A DNA stretch of 64,000 bases from Candidatus Gastranaerophilales bacterium (GTDB lineage Bacteria; Cyanobacteriota; Vampirovibrionia; Gastranaerophilales; Gastranaerophilaceae): the NCBI GenBank assembly GCA_900552525.1, contig UNSK01000004.1, forward strand, positions 1 to 64,000. Reading direction: 5' to 3'. The position numbers and the translations under genes were made by a program. Positions 32,639 to 41,932 of the stretch are shown piece by piece (position 1 is the first letter of the stretch; the number at the start of each line of letters is the position of its first letter). Under the pieces are notes generated by a model. The model had not been told where the DNA came from, did not search any database, and worked only from the letters and a program-made list of their open reading frames with translations.

Positions 32639-32680
32639 TGAATACTTTGGTTTTGTCAAATTTCGTAGTTTTACTATTTA

Positions 32681-34474
32681 TTATATGCTCTTAAATTTAA
32701 CTAAATCTTGTTTTCTCATCCTGATATTTTCAGGGGTGATTTCAACAAGTTCATCATCTCCGATGTATTCAAGGCAATCCTCAAGCGATAATTCCTTATG
32801 TGCCTGAAGAGTTACCATGACATCAGCAGTTGCACTCCGCATATTTGTCAGTTTCTTTGTCTTGCAAATGTTTACAACAATGTCCTGAGGCCTGTTGCCT
32901 TCGCCTATTATCATTCCTCTATAAACCTTTGTCTTAGGAGTTACAAAGAACACACCTCTGTCCTCAAATTGCGCAAGAGCATAAGGAATAGCTTCTCCCT
33001 GTTCGTGGGCAAGTATAGAACCGCTTCGTTGTTTAGGAATATCGCCGGCAAACGGTTTGTATTCATCAAAAGTATGGTACATAATACCTTCGCCGCGTGT
33101 CATACGAATAAATTCGCTTCTAAATCCTATTAAACCTCTTGCCGGAATAGAAAATTTCATGCTGGTTCGGTTTCCGTTATTACTCATTTCAAGCATTGTT
33201 GCTTTTCTGCCTGAAAGTCTGTCAATACAAGAACCAGCATATTCTTCCGGAACGTCTACAAGAAGATTTTCAAAAGGTTCTTGCAGATTTTCACCTTCGC
33301 CCTTGTAGATTACTTCAGGTTTAGAAACCTGAAATTCGTAACCTTCACGACGCATTGTTTCGATTAAAATTCCGAGGTGAAGTTCTCCTCTTCCGCTTAC
33401 TTTAAAGCAGTCGGTTGAGTCGGTATCTTCGACTCTCAAACTAACATTCTTTTCAAGCTCATCATAAAGTCGTTTTCTAAGCTGTCTGGAAGTTACAAAT
33501 TTCCCTTCCTGACCTGCAAAAGGACTGTCGTTAACAGAAAAATTCATCTGCAATGTCGGCTCATCAACATGAATAAGCGGCAGCGGATTAATGTTGTTAG
33601 GGTCACAGAGAGTTTCACCGATATGAATATCAGAAAAACCTGCAATACCTACAATGTCACCGGCTTCAGATTCATTAATTTCCACTCTTCCAAGGTCTTT
33701 AAAACCGAATAGTTTTGTAACTTTTCCTCGTTCAATTGAGCCGTCTGCTTTCACCCATGCAACCTGATCCTGCGAATGTATACGTCCGTTGACAACACGT
33801 CCGATAACAATTCTTCCTACATATTCGTTGTAGTCAAGAGTTGTTGCTCTGAACTGGAAAGGTTTGTCAGCATCGCCGGAAGGGGCTTGAATATTTTCAA
33901 TGATACAGTCAAGAAGCGGAACCATATCTTTCTTTTCATCATCAAGGTGTTTAATAGCATAACCGTTTAAGCTGCTTGAATAAATGTAGGGAAAGTCAAT
34001 CAAATCTTCTCTGTCAGTGAGTTCTGTAAACAGGTCGAATACTTTATCAAGAGTACCGTCAGGGTCGGCCGCCGGCTTATCAATTTTGTTTATAACAACA
34101 ATGATTTTAATTCCTAGCTCAAGAGCTTTAGATAGTACAAATCTTGTTTGAGGCATCGGGCCTTCTGCTGCGTCAACAATCAAGAGAGCGCCGTCAACCA
34201 TACCTAAAACACGTTCAACTTCTCCGCCAAAATCCGCGTGTCCCGGTGTGTCTACAACGTTAATCTTTGTTCCCTTGTAATCAATCGAAATGTTTTTGGA
34301 AAGAATAGTAATTCCTCTTTCTCTTTCCAAATCGTTGCTGTCAAGAACTCTTTCCTGAACCTGCTGATTCTCTCTGAAAGCACCGCCTTGCTTAAGCATA
34401 CAGTCAACCAGAGTTGTTTTACCATGGTCAACGTGCGCAATTATTGCGATATTTCGTATATTTTTGTTAGTCAT
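32681..34474 (-). CDS. typA: Ribosome-associated GTPase TypA/BipA
   Basis: A 597-residue translational GTPase of the TypA family, which aids 50S assembly under stress. G1 AHVDHGKTT, switch region [10 protein letters not shown]3 [17 protein letters not shown]4 NKIDKP, then beta-barrel and EF-G-like domains and the family-typical C-terminus ([16 protein letters not shown]). Length is standard. GGAAAT precedes the ATG. It is a single gene bounded by a strong terminator. Confidence 0.97.
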   Translation of the reverse strand: MTNKNIRNIAIIAHVDHGKTTLVDCMLKQGGAFRENQQVQERVLDSNDLERERGITILSKNISIDYKGTKINVVDTPGHADFGGEVERVLGMVDGALLIVDAAEGPMPQTRFVLSKALELGIKIIVVINKIDKPAADPDGTLDKVFDLFTELTDREDLIDFPYIYSSSLNGYAIKHLDDEKKDMVPLLDCIIENIQAPSGDADKPFQFRATTLDYNEYVGRIVIGRVVNGRIHSQDQVAWVKADGSIERGKVTKLFGFKDLGRVEINESEAGDIVGIAGFSDIHIGETLCDPNNINPLPLIHVDEPTLQMNFSVNDSPFAGQEGKFVTSRQLRKRLYDELEKNVSLRVEDTDSTDCFKVSGRGELHLGILIETMRREGYEFQVSKPEVIYKGEGENLQEPFENLLVDVPEEYAGSCIDRLSGRKATMLEMSNNGNRTSMKFSIPARGLIGFRSEFIRMTRGEGIMYHTFDEYKPFAGDIPKQRSGSILAHEQGEAIPYALAQFEDRGVFFVTPKTKVYRGMIIGEGNRPQDIVVNICKTKKLTNMRSATADVMVTLQAHKELSLEDCLEYIGDDELVEITPENIRMRKQDLVKFKSI

Positions 34475-34894
34475 ATTTCCATTCCCTATTGTTAGTTTCG
34501 TCTAGTGTTGTTTTTACACTTATATTGTAAACAATCAAGAGGTAAATACAAGAGGGGGCAAATATTTACACCCGTGCGCGGCACCCATGCCAACATCGTT
34601 ACAAAACTTAACTTCTGAAAAAATCCATGCAAACATGCAAAGCACATGGGTTTTCATGATTTAAATCGCTGTAAACATGTATTTGTGCGAGTTTAGCATG
34701 AGCCGGAAACTGCAAGAGGTAATAAATTCAGGACTTTGCAAGTCCTTTAAGAAATCGTTACAATTGCCTGTATGTGGGTTGTAAATAACCTCTTAACCTA
34801 TATAATAGAAATATGTTAAGGAGTTTTGGGGATTTCCTTAATAATCAATTAGTTAAATCACAAACAAAATAAAAATAAACTTTGGGAGGAATAA
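34475..34894. other. Gene-free 420-bp region with promoter for small gene
   Basis: No supported gene. It contains a perfect hairpin AGGACTT-TGC-AAGTCCT (34730-34746), short ATGCAAACATGCAAAGCACATG repeats near 34628, two TCGTTACAA copies (near 34605 and 34755), and the promoter listed next. A long leader of about 80 bases then precedes the GTG start at 34895, so regulation in the leader is possible. Confidence 0.5.
34779..34806 (+). promoter_or_regulatory. Promoter of the 34895 gene
   Basis: -35 TTGTAA (34779-34784), 16 bp, -10 TATAAT (34801-34806). Confidence 0.65.
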
Positions 34895-35113
34895 GTGTTT
34901 AAGAGTCGTGATATGGGAAGAGCTATTGCCGTAAAGAGATGGACTCCAACGGCATTGGAATGTTACAAGCGCGGATGTGTATGTGAAGGCTGCTTTTATA
35001 GTGACTTTTTCAGTGCAACTGCACAAAAGTGCCAGATGAAAGCTGCTGTTTTAGAGCTTGTAAGAACCATTGGCGCTCCAAATGTTGAACTGCCTCAAAT
35101 TATTGAAGGATAA
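34895..35113 (+). CDS. Small Cys-cluster protein, 72 aa
   Basis: GTG start with GGGAGGA a few bases upstream. The middle holds CYKRGCVCEGCFYSDFF and KCQMKAAVLELVRTIGAPN, five Cys in 27 residues, suggestive of zinc or iron binding. I do not recognise the family, though the pattern looks conserved rather than random. It precedes the hpf gene by 75 bp and may share its transcript. Confidence 0.7.
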   Translation: MFKSRDMGRAIAVKRWTPTALECYKRGCVCEGCFYSDFFSATAQKCQMKAAVLELVRTIGAPNVELPQIIEG

Positions 35114-35188
35114 GGAACATAGCACACTGAGCTTGAAAAGAACTGAATAATGTTGTACAATAAAAAGGTAGTACATTAGGAGGTGTAA

Positions 35189-35551
35189 ATGCATATACAC
35201 GTAAATGGTAAGAACATTGAGATTACAGATGCTATCAAAGCTTATGTAAAAGAGAAAATCGGAAAAGTGGCTAACCACTATGACCAGATTACAGGCATTG
35301 ATGTAGTTCTTTCTGTAATCAAAAATCCGGCAGCAACAGGCAAACATGTGGCAGAAGTGTCATGCAAAATGAATACAGGTGTTGTTCATTGTGAGGAAGC
35401 TGCTGAATCTATGTATGCAAGCATCGATTTGTTGGCTGATAAGTTATCAAGACAGGTAAAGAAATTCAAAGACAAAGCTTTATCTTCAGACAAGGCCTCT
35501 ATCAGAAATGCTGAAGCAGAAGAAAAAGTTGAAGAGGCTGTAGAAAGCTAG
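35189..35551 (+). CDS. hpf: Ribosome hibernation promoting factor, short form
   Basis: A 120-residue HPF/YfiA protein that binds the 30S decoding centre and inactivates ribosomes in stationary phase. MHIHVNGKNIEITDAIKAYV starts the fold and LADKLSRQVKKFKDK is the basic helix. It lacks the C-terminal dimerisation domain of long HPF; the end is an acidic tail (NAEAEEKVEEAVES). AGGAGGTG precedes the ATG. Confidence 0.93.
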   Translation: MHIHVNGKNIEITDAIKAYVKEKIGKVANHYDQITGIDVVLSVIKNPAATGKHVAEVSCKMNTGVVHCEEAAESMYASIDLLADKLSRQVKKFKDKALSSDKASIRNAEAEEKVEEAVES

Positions 35552-35570
35552 TTCGTACAAAAAACAGAAA

Positions 35571-36365
35571 ATGATTAATAATCAAAAAGTTATAGTAATA
35601 ATGCCTGCATATAATGCAGAGAAAACTTTAGAAAAAACTTATAATGAGATTTATCAAAATTTCGTCGACGAGATTATCCTTGTCGACGATTTCTCTTCTG
35701 ACAATACAAAAGAGATTGCTAAGGACTTAAATATAACAACGATTGTTCATGAACAGAACAAAGGTTACGGAGGAAACCAGAAATCCTGTTACCGTGCTGC
35801 ATTAAAGGCCGGTGCTGATATTGTTATTATGCTGCATCCTGATTACCAGTACACACCTAAGCTTATTCCTGCAATTGCTTCTATGATGGCATTTGGAGAA
35901 TATGATGCTGTAATTGCATCAAGAATGCTCGGAAATTCTGCTTTGAAAGGCGGAATGCCTGTTTACAAATTTGTATCTAACAGGTTTTTAACAGAGTTTG
36001 AAAATTTTGTAATCGGGGAAAAACTATCAGAGTATCACACAGGGTTTAGAGGATTTACAAAAAATATTCTTGAAAATTTACCTCTTGAAGATTGCAGTGA
36101 TGATTTTATTTTTGACAACGAAATGTTAGCCTTGATTTTGTATAATGGTTATAAAATCGGAGAGATTTCCTGTCCTACCAAGTATTTTGCCGAGGCTTCA
36201 TCTATAAATTTTGCGCGTTCTTGTAAATATGGACTGGAAGTTTTGGGAGTAAGTTTGAAATACCGTCTTGCAAAGATGGGATTCAAAATAAGCCTGTTTA
36301 GTAAAAAGGGCAGGGTTTTAGATACTGGAAAAGAGCTTAATTATTATAACAAGAGGGAAGTATGA
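35571..36365 (+). CDS. Family 2 glycosyltransferase (DPM-like)
   Basis: A 264-residue GT-A glycosyltransferase: VIVIMPAYNAEKTLEKTY, then EIILVDDFSSDNTKEIAK, and the metal-binding IMLHPDYQY. Resembles polyprenyl-phosphate mannose/glucose synthases without C-terminal membrane helices. Acceptor unknown; envelope glycan or lipid-linked sugar synthesis is likely. It follows hpf by 19 bp and overlaps rdgB by 4 bp. Confidence 0.88.
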   Translation: MINNQKVIVIMPAYNAEKTLEKTYNEIYQNFVDEIILVDDFSSDNTKEIAKDLNITTIVHEQNKGYGGNQKSCYRAALKAGADIVIMLHPDYQYTPKLIPAIASMMAFGEYDAVIASRMLGNSALKGGMPVYKFVSNRFLTEFENFVIGEKLSEYHTGFRGFTKNILENLPLEDCSDDFIFDNEMLALILYNGYKIGEISCPTKYFAEASSINFARSCKYGLEVLGVSLKYRLAKMGFKISLFSKKGRVLDTGKELNYYNKREV

Positions 36366-36931
36366 AAATAGTTTTAGCGACATCAAATAAGCATAAGGTG
36401 CAGGAAATTAATGACATTGTAGCCGGGCTGGGTATTGAGTTTATTCTTCCGCCGGAGGGCTTTGACCCAGTAGAGAATGGAGAAACTTTTGAGGCGAACT
36501 CCAGGATAAAGGCACTTGCTGCGTGGGAAATTTCAAAAAACTGGTCGCTGGCGGATGATTCCGGTTTGTGTATTAAAGCTCTTGGCGGAAAACCGGGAAT
36601 TCATTCTGCAAGATATGCAGAAACTCCGCAAAAACGAATTGAGCGCGTTTTAAATGAAATGCAAGGTATTAAGGAAAGAGATGCAGAATTTGTATGTGCA
36701 ATGACGCTTGTGAACCCTGAGGGGAAAGTTGTTTTTTCCTGCAAGGGGATATGTGAGGGTTCGATTACAGAGAAGCCTGCCGGTGTTAATGGTTTTGGCT
36801 ATGATCCAATTTTTCTTGTGAAGGGTGATAAGAGAACTATGGCTGAGTTAAGCGAGGAAGAAAAAAATCAGATTTCGCACAGGTCAAGAGCACTGAACCA
36901 AATTGTGGATTATATGAAGCATAATTTGTAA
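36362..36931 (+). CDS. rdgB: dITP/XTP pyrophosphatase
   Basis: A 189-residue HAM1/RdgB enzyme that hydrolyses non-canonical purine triphosphates to monophosphates and so keeps them out of DNA. Family motifs: VLATSNKHKVQEI at the N-terminus, LADDSGLCIKALGGKPGIHS in the middle, and GFGYDPIFLV and ISHRSRAL near the end. Full length. Start overlaps the glycosyltransferase stop (ATGA). Confidence 0.96.
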   Translation: MKIVLATSNKHKVQEINDIVAGLGIEFILPPEGFDPVENGETFEANSRIKALAAWEISKNWSLADDSGLCIKALGGKPGIHSARYAETPQKRIERVLNEMQGIKERDAEFVCAMTLVNPEGKVVFSCKGICEGSITEKPAGVNGFGYDPIFLVKGDKRTMAELSEEEKNQISHRSRALNQIVDYMKHNL

Positions 36932-37036
36932 AGATTTTGTAATAAAGTGTTATGAAATCACTAAATGTGGAATATATTATATATGGATATGTTTAAATCA
37001 GGTGTAAATAATACCCCTGAAACCCTTACGGCTGTA

Positions 37037-37046
37037 GGGGGGGGGG
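37037..37046 (+). promoter_or_regulatory. G10 tract in the flagellin leader
   Basis: Ten consecutive G bases 44 bp upstream of the flagellin ATG. C tracts on either side (37014-37017, 37023-37025, 37054-37056) could pair with it in alternative hairpins. Such homopolymers mutate easily by slippage and may make expression phase-variable. Confidence 0.5.
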
Positions 37047-37090
37047 GCTAAATACCCTAATTTACAGGGCTTTTTAAGCGAGGTGTTAAA

Positions 37091-38773
37091 ATGAAAATTA
37101 ACACCAATTTATCAAGCTTAATCGTCCAATCCAACTTAAAAGCATCAACCAACGGATTAAATACAGCAATAGAGCGCATGTCAACTGGTTTTAAGATAAA
37201 CCATGCGAAAGACAATGCTGCTAATTATTCAATAAATACAAAGCTCTCAAGTAAATTGTCGTCCTATAAAATCGCTCAGGATAATGTATATATGGGCTTA
37301 GATATGGTTATGACTGCAATGGATAGTCTTGATTTAATCTCCAGTCATCTATCACGAATGCGTGATTTAGCAGAGCAGGCTGCTAATGGAACTTATGGTG
37401 CAAGCTCTTTGCAATCCATTCAATCTGAAATAAATGCCCGTTCAGACGAGATTACTAGATTAGTTTCAAATACAGAGTTTAATAATGTGAAACTCTTTGA
37501 TGGAGAACCAGAGCGCACCGGGGATTTTATTCAGGCTGTTAGGCCATTGACAGAGGACGAAGCAATTGCTCAGGGTTATACAATCATAACAACTGCAGAT
37601 GAGCTTCAGGCAATGCAATATGACTTGAGTGGTAAATATATTCTTATGAATGATATAGATCTTTCTGGATATGAATGGACTCCAGTAGGCAATAATGATA
37701 TGGGGCCATTTAAGGGCGTATTTAATGGTAACGGAAAAGTCGTAAAAAATCTTTCAATTAATAGACCTTCAGAAACAATGCAAGGATTTTTTGGCAATGC
37801 TTCAAATGCAATAATAAAGAATGTTGGACTAGAAAATGTTGATATCATCAGTAATGAATCTACGGCCGGTTTGCTCGCAGGTACTGGTAGTAACGCATCA
37901 ATTACAAATTGTTATGTTACAGGGAAGCTAAAAGGATATGCATCTGTTAGTGGATTGGCTTCAGATTTACGTGGAACAGTGGAAGCCTGTTATACCAATG
38001 TTTCTATTTCTGTTTCAACAGGAGGTAACGGCGGTTTGATAGGAACGTTCAGGGGTGGCAGCATAAAGAATTCGTATTCAGAAGGAAATATGTATGGAAT
38101 GCATTCTGGTATGTCTGGAGGTTTTATAGGAGAAATAAACAATGCAGTGGTTGAAAATTGTTACAGCTCAGTAACATCTTCTAGCTTTTATTATGGATTC
38201 GCATGTGAGGCTGATAGTGATTCAACAATATTGAATTCCTATGTTAATAACGAAAAAACTTCTAATACACGTCCTCCAGTAGGGTATAATAATTCTACTG
38301 GAACGGTAGCCGGGGTAAGTACAAAAGAGCTTAATGAAATGATAAGTAATGGTGTATTGCCAAAGATTGCAGATTCTTTGTTGACATATTCACCTACAGA
38401 GTTTCAAGTTGGAGTTGATTCTTCAGACAGTTCTCGTATTTCATTAAATATATCTTTTGCCTTGACCGTTCCAAAGATAAATTTGTCAACTTCTGATAAT
38501 GCCCGTAAATCTTTAGAAAAAATAGACGAACTTATAAAACGTGTAAATACAAAGCAAACGGAGTATGGAGCAGCTTATAATAGGCTCGAGTCTGCACTTG
38601 AAACTATTGGTGTAAGTATTGATAATCTGACCTCAACACAATCAACCATTCGTGATTCTGATATTGCTGAGGAATCAAGCGCTTATATCAGAAATCAGAT
38701 TTTACAGCAAGCCGCGGCCACCCTAATGTCTACAGCAAATCAAACACCTGCTATAGCGCTACAATTATTGTAA
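37091..38773 (+). CDS. Flagellin with GLUG-repeat insert
   Basis: A 560-residue complete flagellin. Conserved N-terminus (about 1-145: MKINTNLSSLIVQSNLKAST, AIERMSTGFKINHAKDNAAN, HLSRMRDLAEQAANGTYG) and C-terminus (about 440-560, ending ANQTPAIALQLL). The middle (about 150-430) is a beta-helix-like domain with at least four GLUG-type repeats (e.g. GLLAGTGSNASITNCYVTG). The same architecture as the partial flagellin at the window start. GAGGTG precedes the ATG. The leader holds a G10 tract. Export is by the flagellar system, so no signal peptide. Confidence 0.95.
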   Translation: MKINTNLSSLIVQSNLKASTNGLNTAIERMSTGFKINHAKDNAANYSINTKLSSKLSSYKIAQDNVYMGLDMVMTAMDSLDLISSHLSRMRDLAEQAANGTYGASSLQSIQSEINARSDEITRLVSNTEFNNVKLFDGEPERTGDFIQAVRPLTEDEAIAQGYTIITTADELQAMQYDLSGKYILMNDIDLSGYEWTPVGNNDMGPFKGVFNGNGKVVKNLSINRPSETMQGFFGNASNAIIKNVGLENVDIISNESTAGLLAGTGSNASITNCYVTGKLKGYASVSGLASDLRGTVEACYTNVSISVSTGGNGGLIGTFRGGSIKNSYSEGNMYGMHSGMSGGFIGEINNAVVENCYSSVTSSSFYYGFACEADSDSTILNSYVNNEKTSNTRPPVGYNNSTGTVAGVSTKELNEMISNGVLPKIADSLLTYSPTEFQVGVDSSDSSRISLNISFALTVPKINLSTSDNARKSLEKIDELIKRVNTKQTEYGAAYNRLESALETIGVSIDNLTSTQSTIRDSDIAEESSAYIRNQILQQAAATLMSTANQTPAIALQLL

Positions 38774-38795
38774 AAATTTATCCATGTGCAGACCA

Positions 38796-39575
38796 CTAGT
38801 TTTCGATTATCAGGTTCATAAACTCTATGTCATCATAATCAACATATGCCGTCTGCATAAGATTTCTGCCTGTTTTGATAGTAATTTCATTCACTTGATT
38901 TTTCTTAATCAGATTTGAAGGCAGTTTAATTTTTTGACCATCCCCGTTAAGTTGTATTTCCGAAATCTTGTTACCGTTGAAATAAACCTCCGGCGGTGAA
39001 GCAAAAGCATTAGGAATTTTGTTCTGCCCCATAGAACGTGCCATTGCTGTATCAATACCAATAATAGAACCAATTACAAGATAAATCGGTTTTGAAAGAT
39101 TAAGGTTTCTCAGCGTAAACCTTTTTGTGTAAAAAGGGCCGATTGCCTGCATTCTAAACTCGCCTGCGTTAGCAGATAAATCTGAGTAACTGTCATCACC
39201 CAAATGGTACATGTTGGCGTCAAGTGCCAAATCAGAAGCGTTAGATTTTTCTATACCAACAACAATAGGGGCATCAAAGGTTTTATCGTTAATTGTCATT
39301 GTAAAAGGCTTGTAGTTTTCTTTTTGAACCGACATGATGCTCGGGCCGTTAATTTGTGTATCAAGTTCAAAGAAGCCGCTGGAATCGGTTCTGGTAGAAT
39401 AGTTTTGTTTAGGCAGGCGTATATCAGCCCCGCCTACACCTTCACCTGTCTGTTTGTCAATAATTCTGCTTGCATTTCCGCTTCCCTGCTCGGCAACTCC
39501 GCCCTGAAAGGTTGCGGCATTTAGAGGCAGCAGTGTAAATATACTAAGTATCACCAAACTCAAAACTTTTTTCAT
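38796..39575 (-). CDS. Exported protein with carboxypeptidase-regulatory-like domain
   Basis: A 259-residue protein with signal peptide (MKKVLSLVILSIFTLLPLNA). Residues about 35-105 resemble a CarboxypepD_reg beta-sandwich (GEGVGGADIRLPKQNYSTRT, DSSGFFELD). The remainder is beta-rich and unassigned. Periplasmic or surface location is likely. GATAAT (39587-39582) ends six bases before the ATG, so the mRNA may be leaderless. Confidence 0.75.
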   Translation of the reverse strand: MKKVLSLVILSIFTLLPLNAATFQGGVAEQGSGNASRIIDKQTGEGVGGADIRLPKQNYSTRTDSSGFFELDTQINGPSIMSVQKENYKPFTMTINDKTFDAPIVVGIEKSNASDLALDANMYHLGDDSYSDLSANAGEFRMQAIGPFYTKRFTLRNLNLSKPIYLVIGSIIGIDTAMARSMGQNKIPNAFASPPEVYFNGNKISEIQLNGDGQKIKLPSNLIKKNQVNEITIKTGRNLMQTAYVDYDDIEFMNLIIEN

Positions 39576-39642
39576 ACGATTATTATCCAGCCCGCGATTA
39601 AGTATAGAAATTAGTCGTTTGTATAAATATTAAGGATAGTTT

Positions 39643-39670
39643 TTGAAAAATCAACGCGATATGTTATAAT
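39643..39670 (+). promoter_or_regulatory. Promoter of DUF3137 gene, leaderless type
   Basis: -35 TTGAAA (39643-39648), 16 bp, extended -10 TGT-TATAAT (39665-39670), six bases, ATG 39677. Confidence 0.65.
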
Positions 39671-39676
39671 TCTCAT

Positions 39677-40831
39677 ATGAGAGCTAATAATATTGAAATG
39701 CAGGTTCGTGACTTAAGCCGGACTCTTCAGACAAAATATTATCAAGAGATTTACAAGAAAACTAATATAAGATTTTTTGAAAAAGAGAGAAAGCGCTATT
39801 TATTCTATCTGATTTTTGCAGTACCTCTTACAAGTATTATATTTTTGGGATTGGTGCTGCTTAGTCAAAACTTGTATGAAGCATTAGTAGTATTAATAGT
39901 CGGTTTGAGTTTAGTTATATTAGTATATAACAACATATCGAAGAGTTTTGCTGCTAAATTTAAAAATACATACTATGATTGTATAGCTGAAACAGTTGGA
40001 TTAAAATGGCTCCAAGGCGATTTTGAATATACATACTCTTCAAGCATTCAAAAGAGTAAATTGTTTAGTGCAAAAGTTTGTATGCGTGAGGACGATATTT
40101 TCTATGGGAATTATAATGGTGTAAAGCTTAAAATAGCAGAAGCTGACATTGCTGACAGAGCGTTTTGTACCGGCGACAAAAAGACTGAAACTTTGGTTCC
40201 GAAGCAGTTTCACGGTGTATTTGGCTTTTTCGATGCAAACAAAAAAATAGAAAGCACTACAATTGTAAAACCAAAATTGGACTTTGAACTGAGCTGCAGC
40301 AAACTTGTAGTAATGATGTTTATATTACTGGTTGCAGCCGCTGCTGCGGCAGTGCTTGGTTTTGGTATTAAGTCAATGATATCAGGCGGATTTTCTCTGC
40401 CTGTTTCTTTATGGATTTTGGGCGGGCTTGGCATATTTGCATTTGCCTGCTGGCAGTTTATGGATATTCTTGTATTGAAGGAACTAAGATTCAGAAGAAA
40501 TTTTCAGAGAGTTAATCTGGAAGATACAGAGTTTAACAAATTATATCAGGCATATTCATATGATCAGGTGGAAGGCAGATATCTTCTCACTACAGCCTTT
40601 ATAGATAGATTTTTGCACGTTGGTAAAGTTTTTAAAACTAATCGCCTGCGCTGCTCTTTTGCGCAGAATAAATTAATTCTCGCTATACCAGCAAATAGGA
40701 ATATGTTTGAGCTGGGAAGTTTATTCTCTCCTGTAACAAACTCTAAAAAAATCAGTCGTTTTTATGATGAGATTGCGTCACTTCTAATACTTATTGATTA
40801 TTTTAAACTCGATAATAAAACTAATTTATAA
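39677..40831 (+). CDS. DUF3137 membrane protein
   Basis: A 384-residue protein of the DUF3137 type, function unknown. Two helices near the N-terminus (about 38-85: YLFYLIFAVPLTSIIFLGLV, ALVVLIVGLSLVILVY), a soluble stretch, two more helices (about 215-265), then the C-terminal family signature (YLLTTAFIDRFL, LRCSFAQNKLILAIPANRNM). The single gene overlaps the murG stop by 6 bp on the opposite strand. Confidence 0.8.
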   Translation: MRANNIEMQVRDLSRTLQTKYYQEIYKKTNIRFFEKERKRYLFYLIFAVPLTSIIFLGLVLLSQNLYEALVVLIVGLSLVILVYNNISKSFAAKFKNTYYDCIAETVGLKWLQGDFEYTYSSSIQKSKLFSAKVCMREDDIFYGNYNGVKLKIAEADIADRAFCTGDKKTETLVPKQFHGVFGFFDANKKIESTTIVKPKLDFELSCSKLVVMMFILLVAAAAAAVLGFGIKSMISGGFSLPVSLWILGGLGIFAFACWQFMDILVLKELRFRRNFQRVNLEDTEFNKLYQAYSYDQVEGRYLLTTAFIDRFLHVGKVFKTNRLRCSFAQNKLILAIPANRNMFELGSLFSPVTNSKKISRFYDEIASLLILIDYFKLDNKTNL

Positions 40832-41932
40832 GTTTTTGAGAAGTTCGACAATTCTTTCAGTAGCATCAAACTTTGCGAGATGTGAAGTATTTTGTTTAAG
40901 GTAATTCATCTTGATAGGGTTTTCAAGAAGTTCAACCACAGCTTCTCTAAGCCTGTTAGGGTCAAGTTCTTTGTCTTCTATATATATGCATGCACCCATC
41001 TCAAGAAGATATTTTGCATTAATTCTCTGATGGTTTGCAGCTGCATAAGGAAAAGGAATTAAGATTGGTGCTGTTTCTGACGCACAGATTTCAGAAAGGC
41101 TCAGTGAACCTGCACGTGAAACTACAATATCGCTTGACTTAAGAACTGATATCATATCCATAAAATATGGTTTAATTATGAGATTTTTATCCTGCTCAAA
41201 TGCCGGATAAATCTGACGTACTCTTTCAATAACATCTTCGTAATTCTTTTTGCCTGTCTGGAAAATTACCTGTAAATTCAATTCCTGAGAAAATTCTTTT
41301 AAAAGTTCAATAGTAGTATTATTAATAGATTTAGCTCCCTGCGAGCCTCCCATAATACATAAAGTTAATTTGTTATTCAGTCCCATGTTTGCACGCGCTG
41401 CAGTTTTACTCAATGTTGCAAACTCTTCTCTAATAGGGTTGCCTGTTACAACAGCGTGTTTGTTGGGAATATATTTTTTTGCTTTTTCAAAAGCCAGAGA
41501 AACATACTTTGCCCTTTTGCATAACTTTCTTGTAACAAGCCCCGGCATGGCATCGCAATCATGCATCATATAAGGCGTTTTTGTGATTATGCAGGCAAAA
41601 ATCATAGGTGCTGAAACATAACCTCCGGTTGCAAAAACAGCATCCGGTTTATATTTTTTGATGTATCGTATAGAGCGTAAAATTGCTTTAACGAGCTTAA
41701 TCCCCCAGACAAAGAATTTAGGGTTCAAACCTCTCGGCATACCTGATACACTTACGTGCAAGAACTTATATCCCTTTTTTGAAGCAAGTTCAAATTCCAT
41801 GTTGCGTTTGTTGCCGACATAATAAACTTTGCTTGTTTCAGCTAATGAGTCTGCTACTGCTAATGCAGGATAAATGTGTCCTCCGGTGCCTCCGCCGGTT
41901 ACAAAATATGTGCTATTGTATACTTCTGACAT
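40826..41932 (-). CDS. murG: UDP-GlcNAc transferase MurG
   Basis: A 368-residue GT28 enzyme that adds GlcNAc to lipid I to give lipid II at the inner membrane. Motifs: FVTGGGTGGHIYPALAVAD at the N-terminus, GGSQGAKSIN in the middle and SRAGSLSLSEI with PYAAANHQ in the C-terminal nucleotide-binding domain. ATG 41932 (AAGG upstream) is preferred over TTG 41938. It overlaps the end of ftsW by 20 bp, so translation is coupled. Confidence 0.96.
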   Translation of the reverse strand: MSEVYNSTYFVTGGGTGGHIYPALAVADSLAETSKVYYVGNKRNMEFELASKKGYKFLHVSVSGMPRGLNPKFFVWGIKLVKAILRSIRYIKKYKPDAVFATGGYVSAPMIFACIITKTPYMMHDCDAMPGLVTRKLCKRAKYVSLAFEKAKKYIPNKHAVVTGNPIREEFATLSKTAARANMGLNNKLTLCIMGGSQGAKSINNTTIELLKEFSQELNLQVIFQTGKKNYEDVIERVRQIYPAFEQDKNLIIKPYFMDMISVLKSSDIVVSRAGSLSLSEICASETAPILIPFPYAAANHQRINAKYLLEMGACIYIEDKELDPNRLREAVVELLENPIKMNYLKQNTSHLAKFDATERIVELLKNL

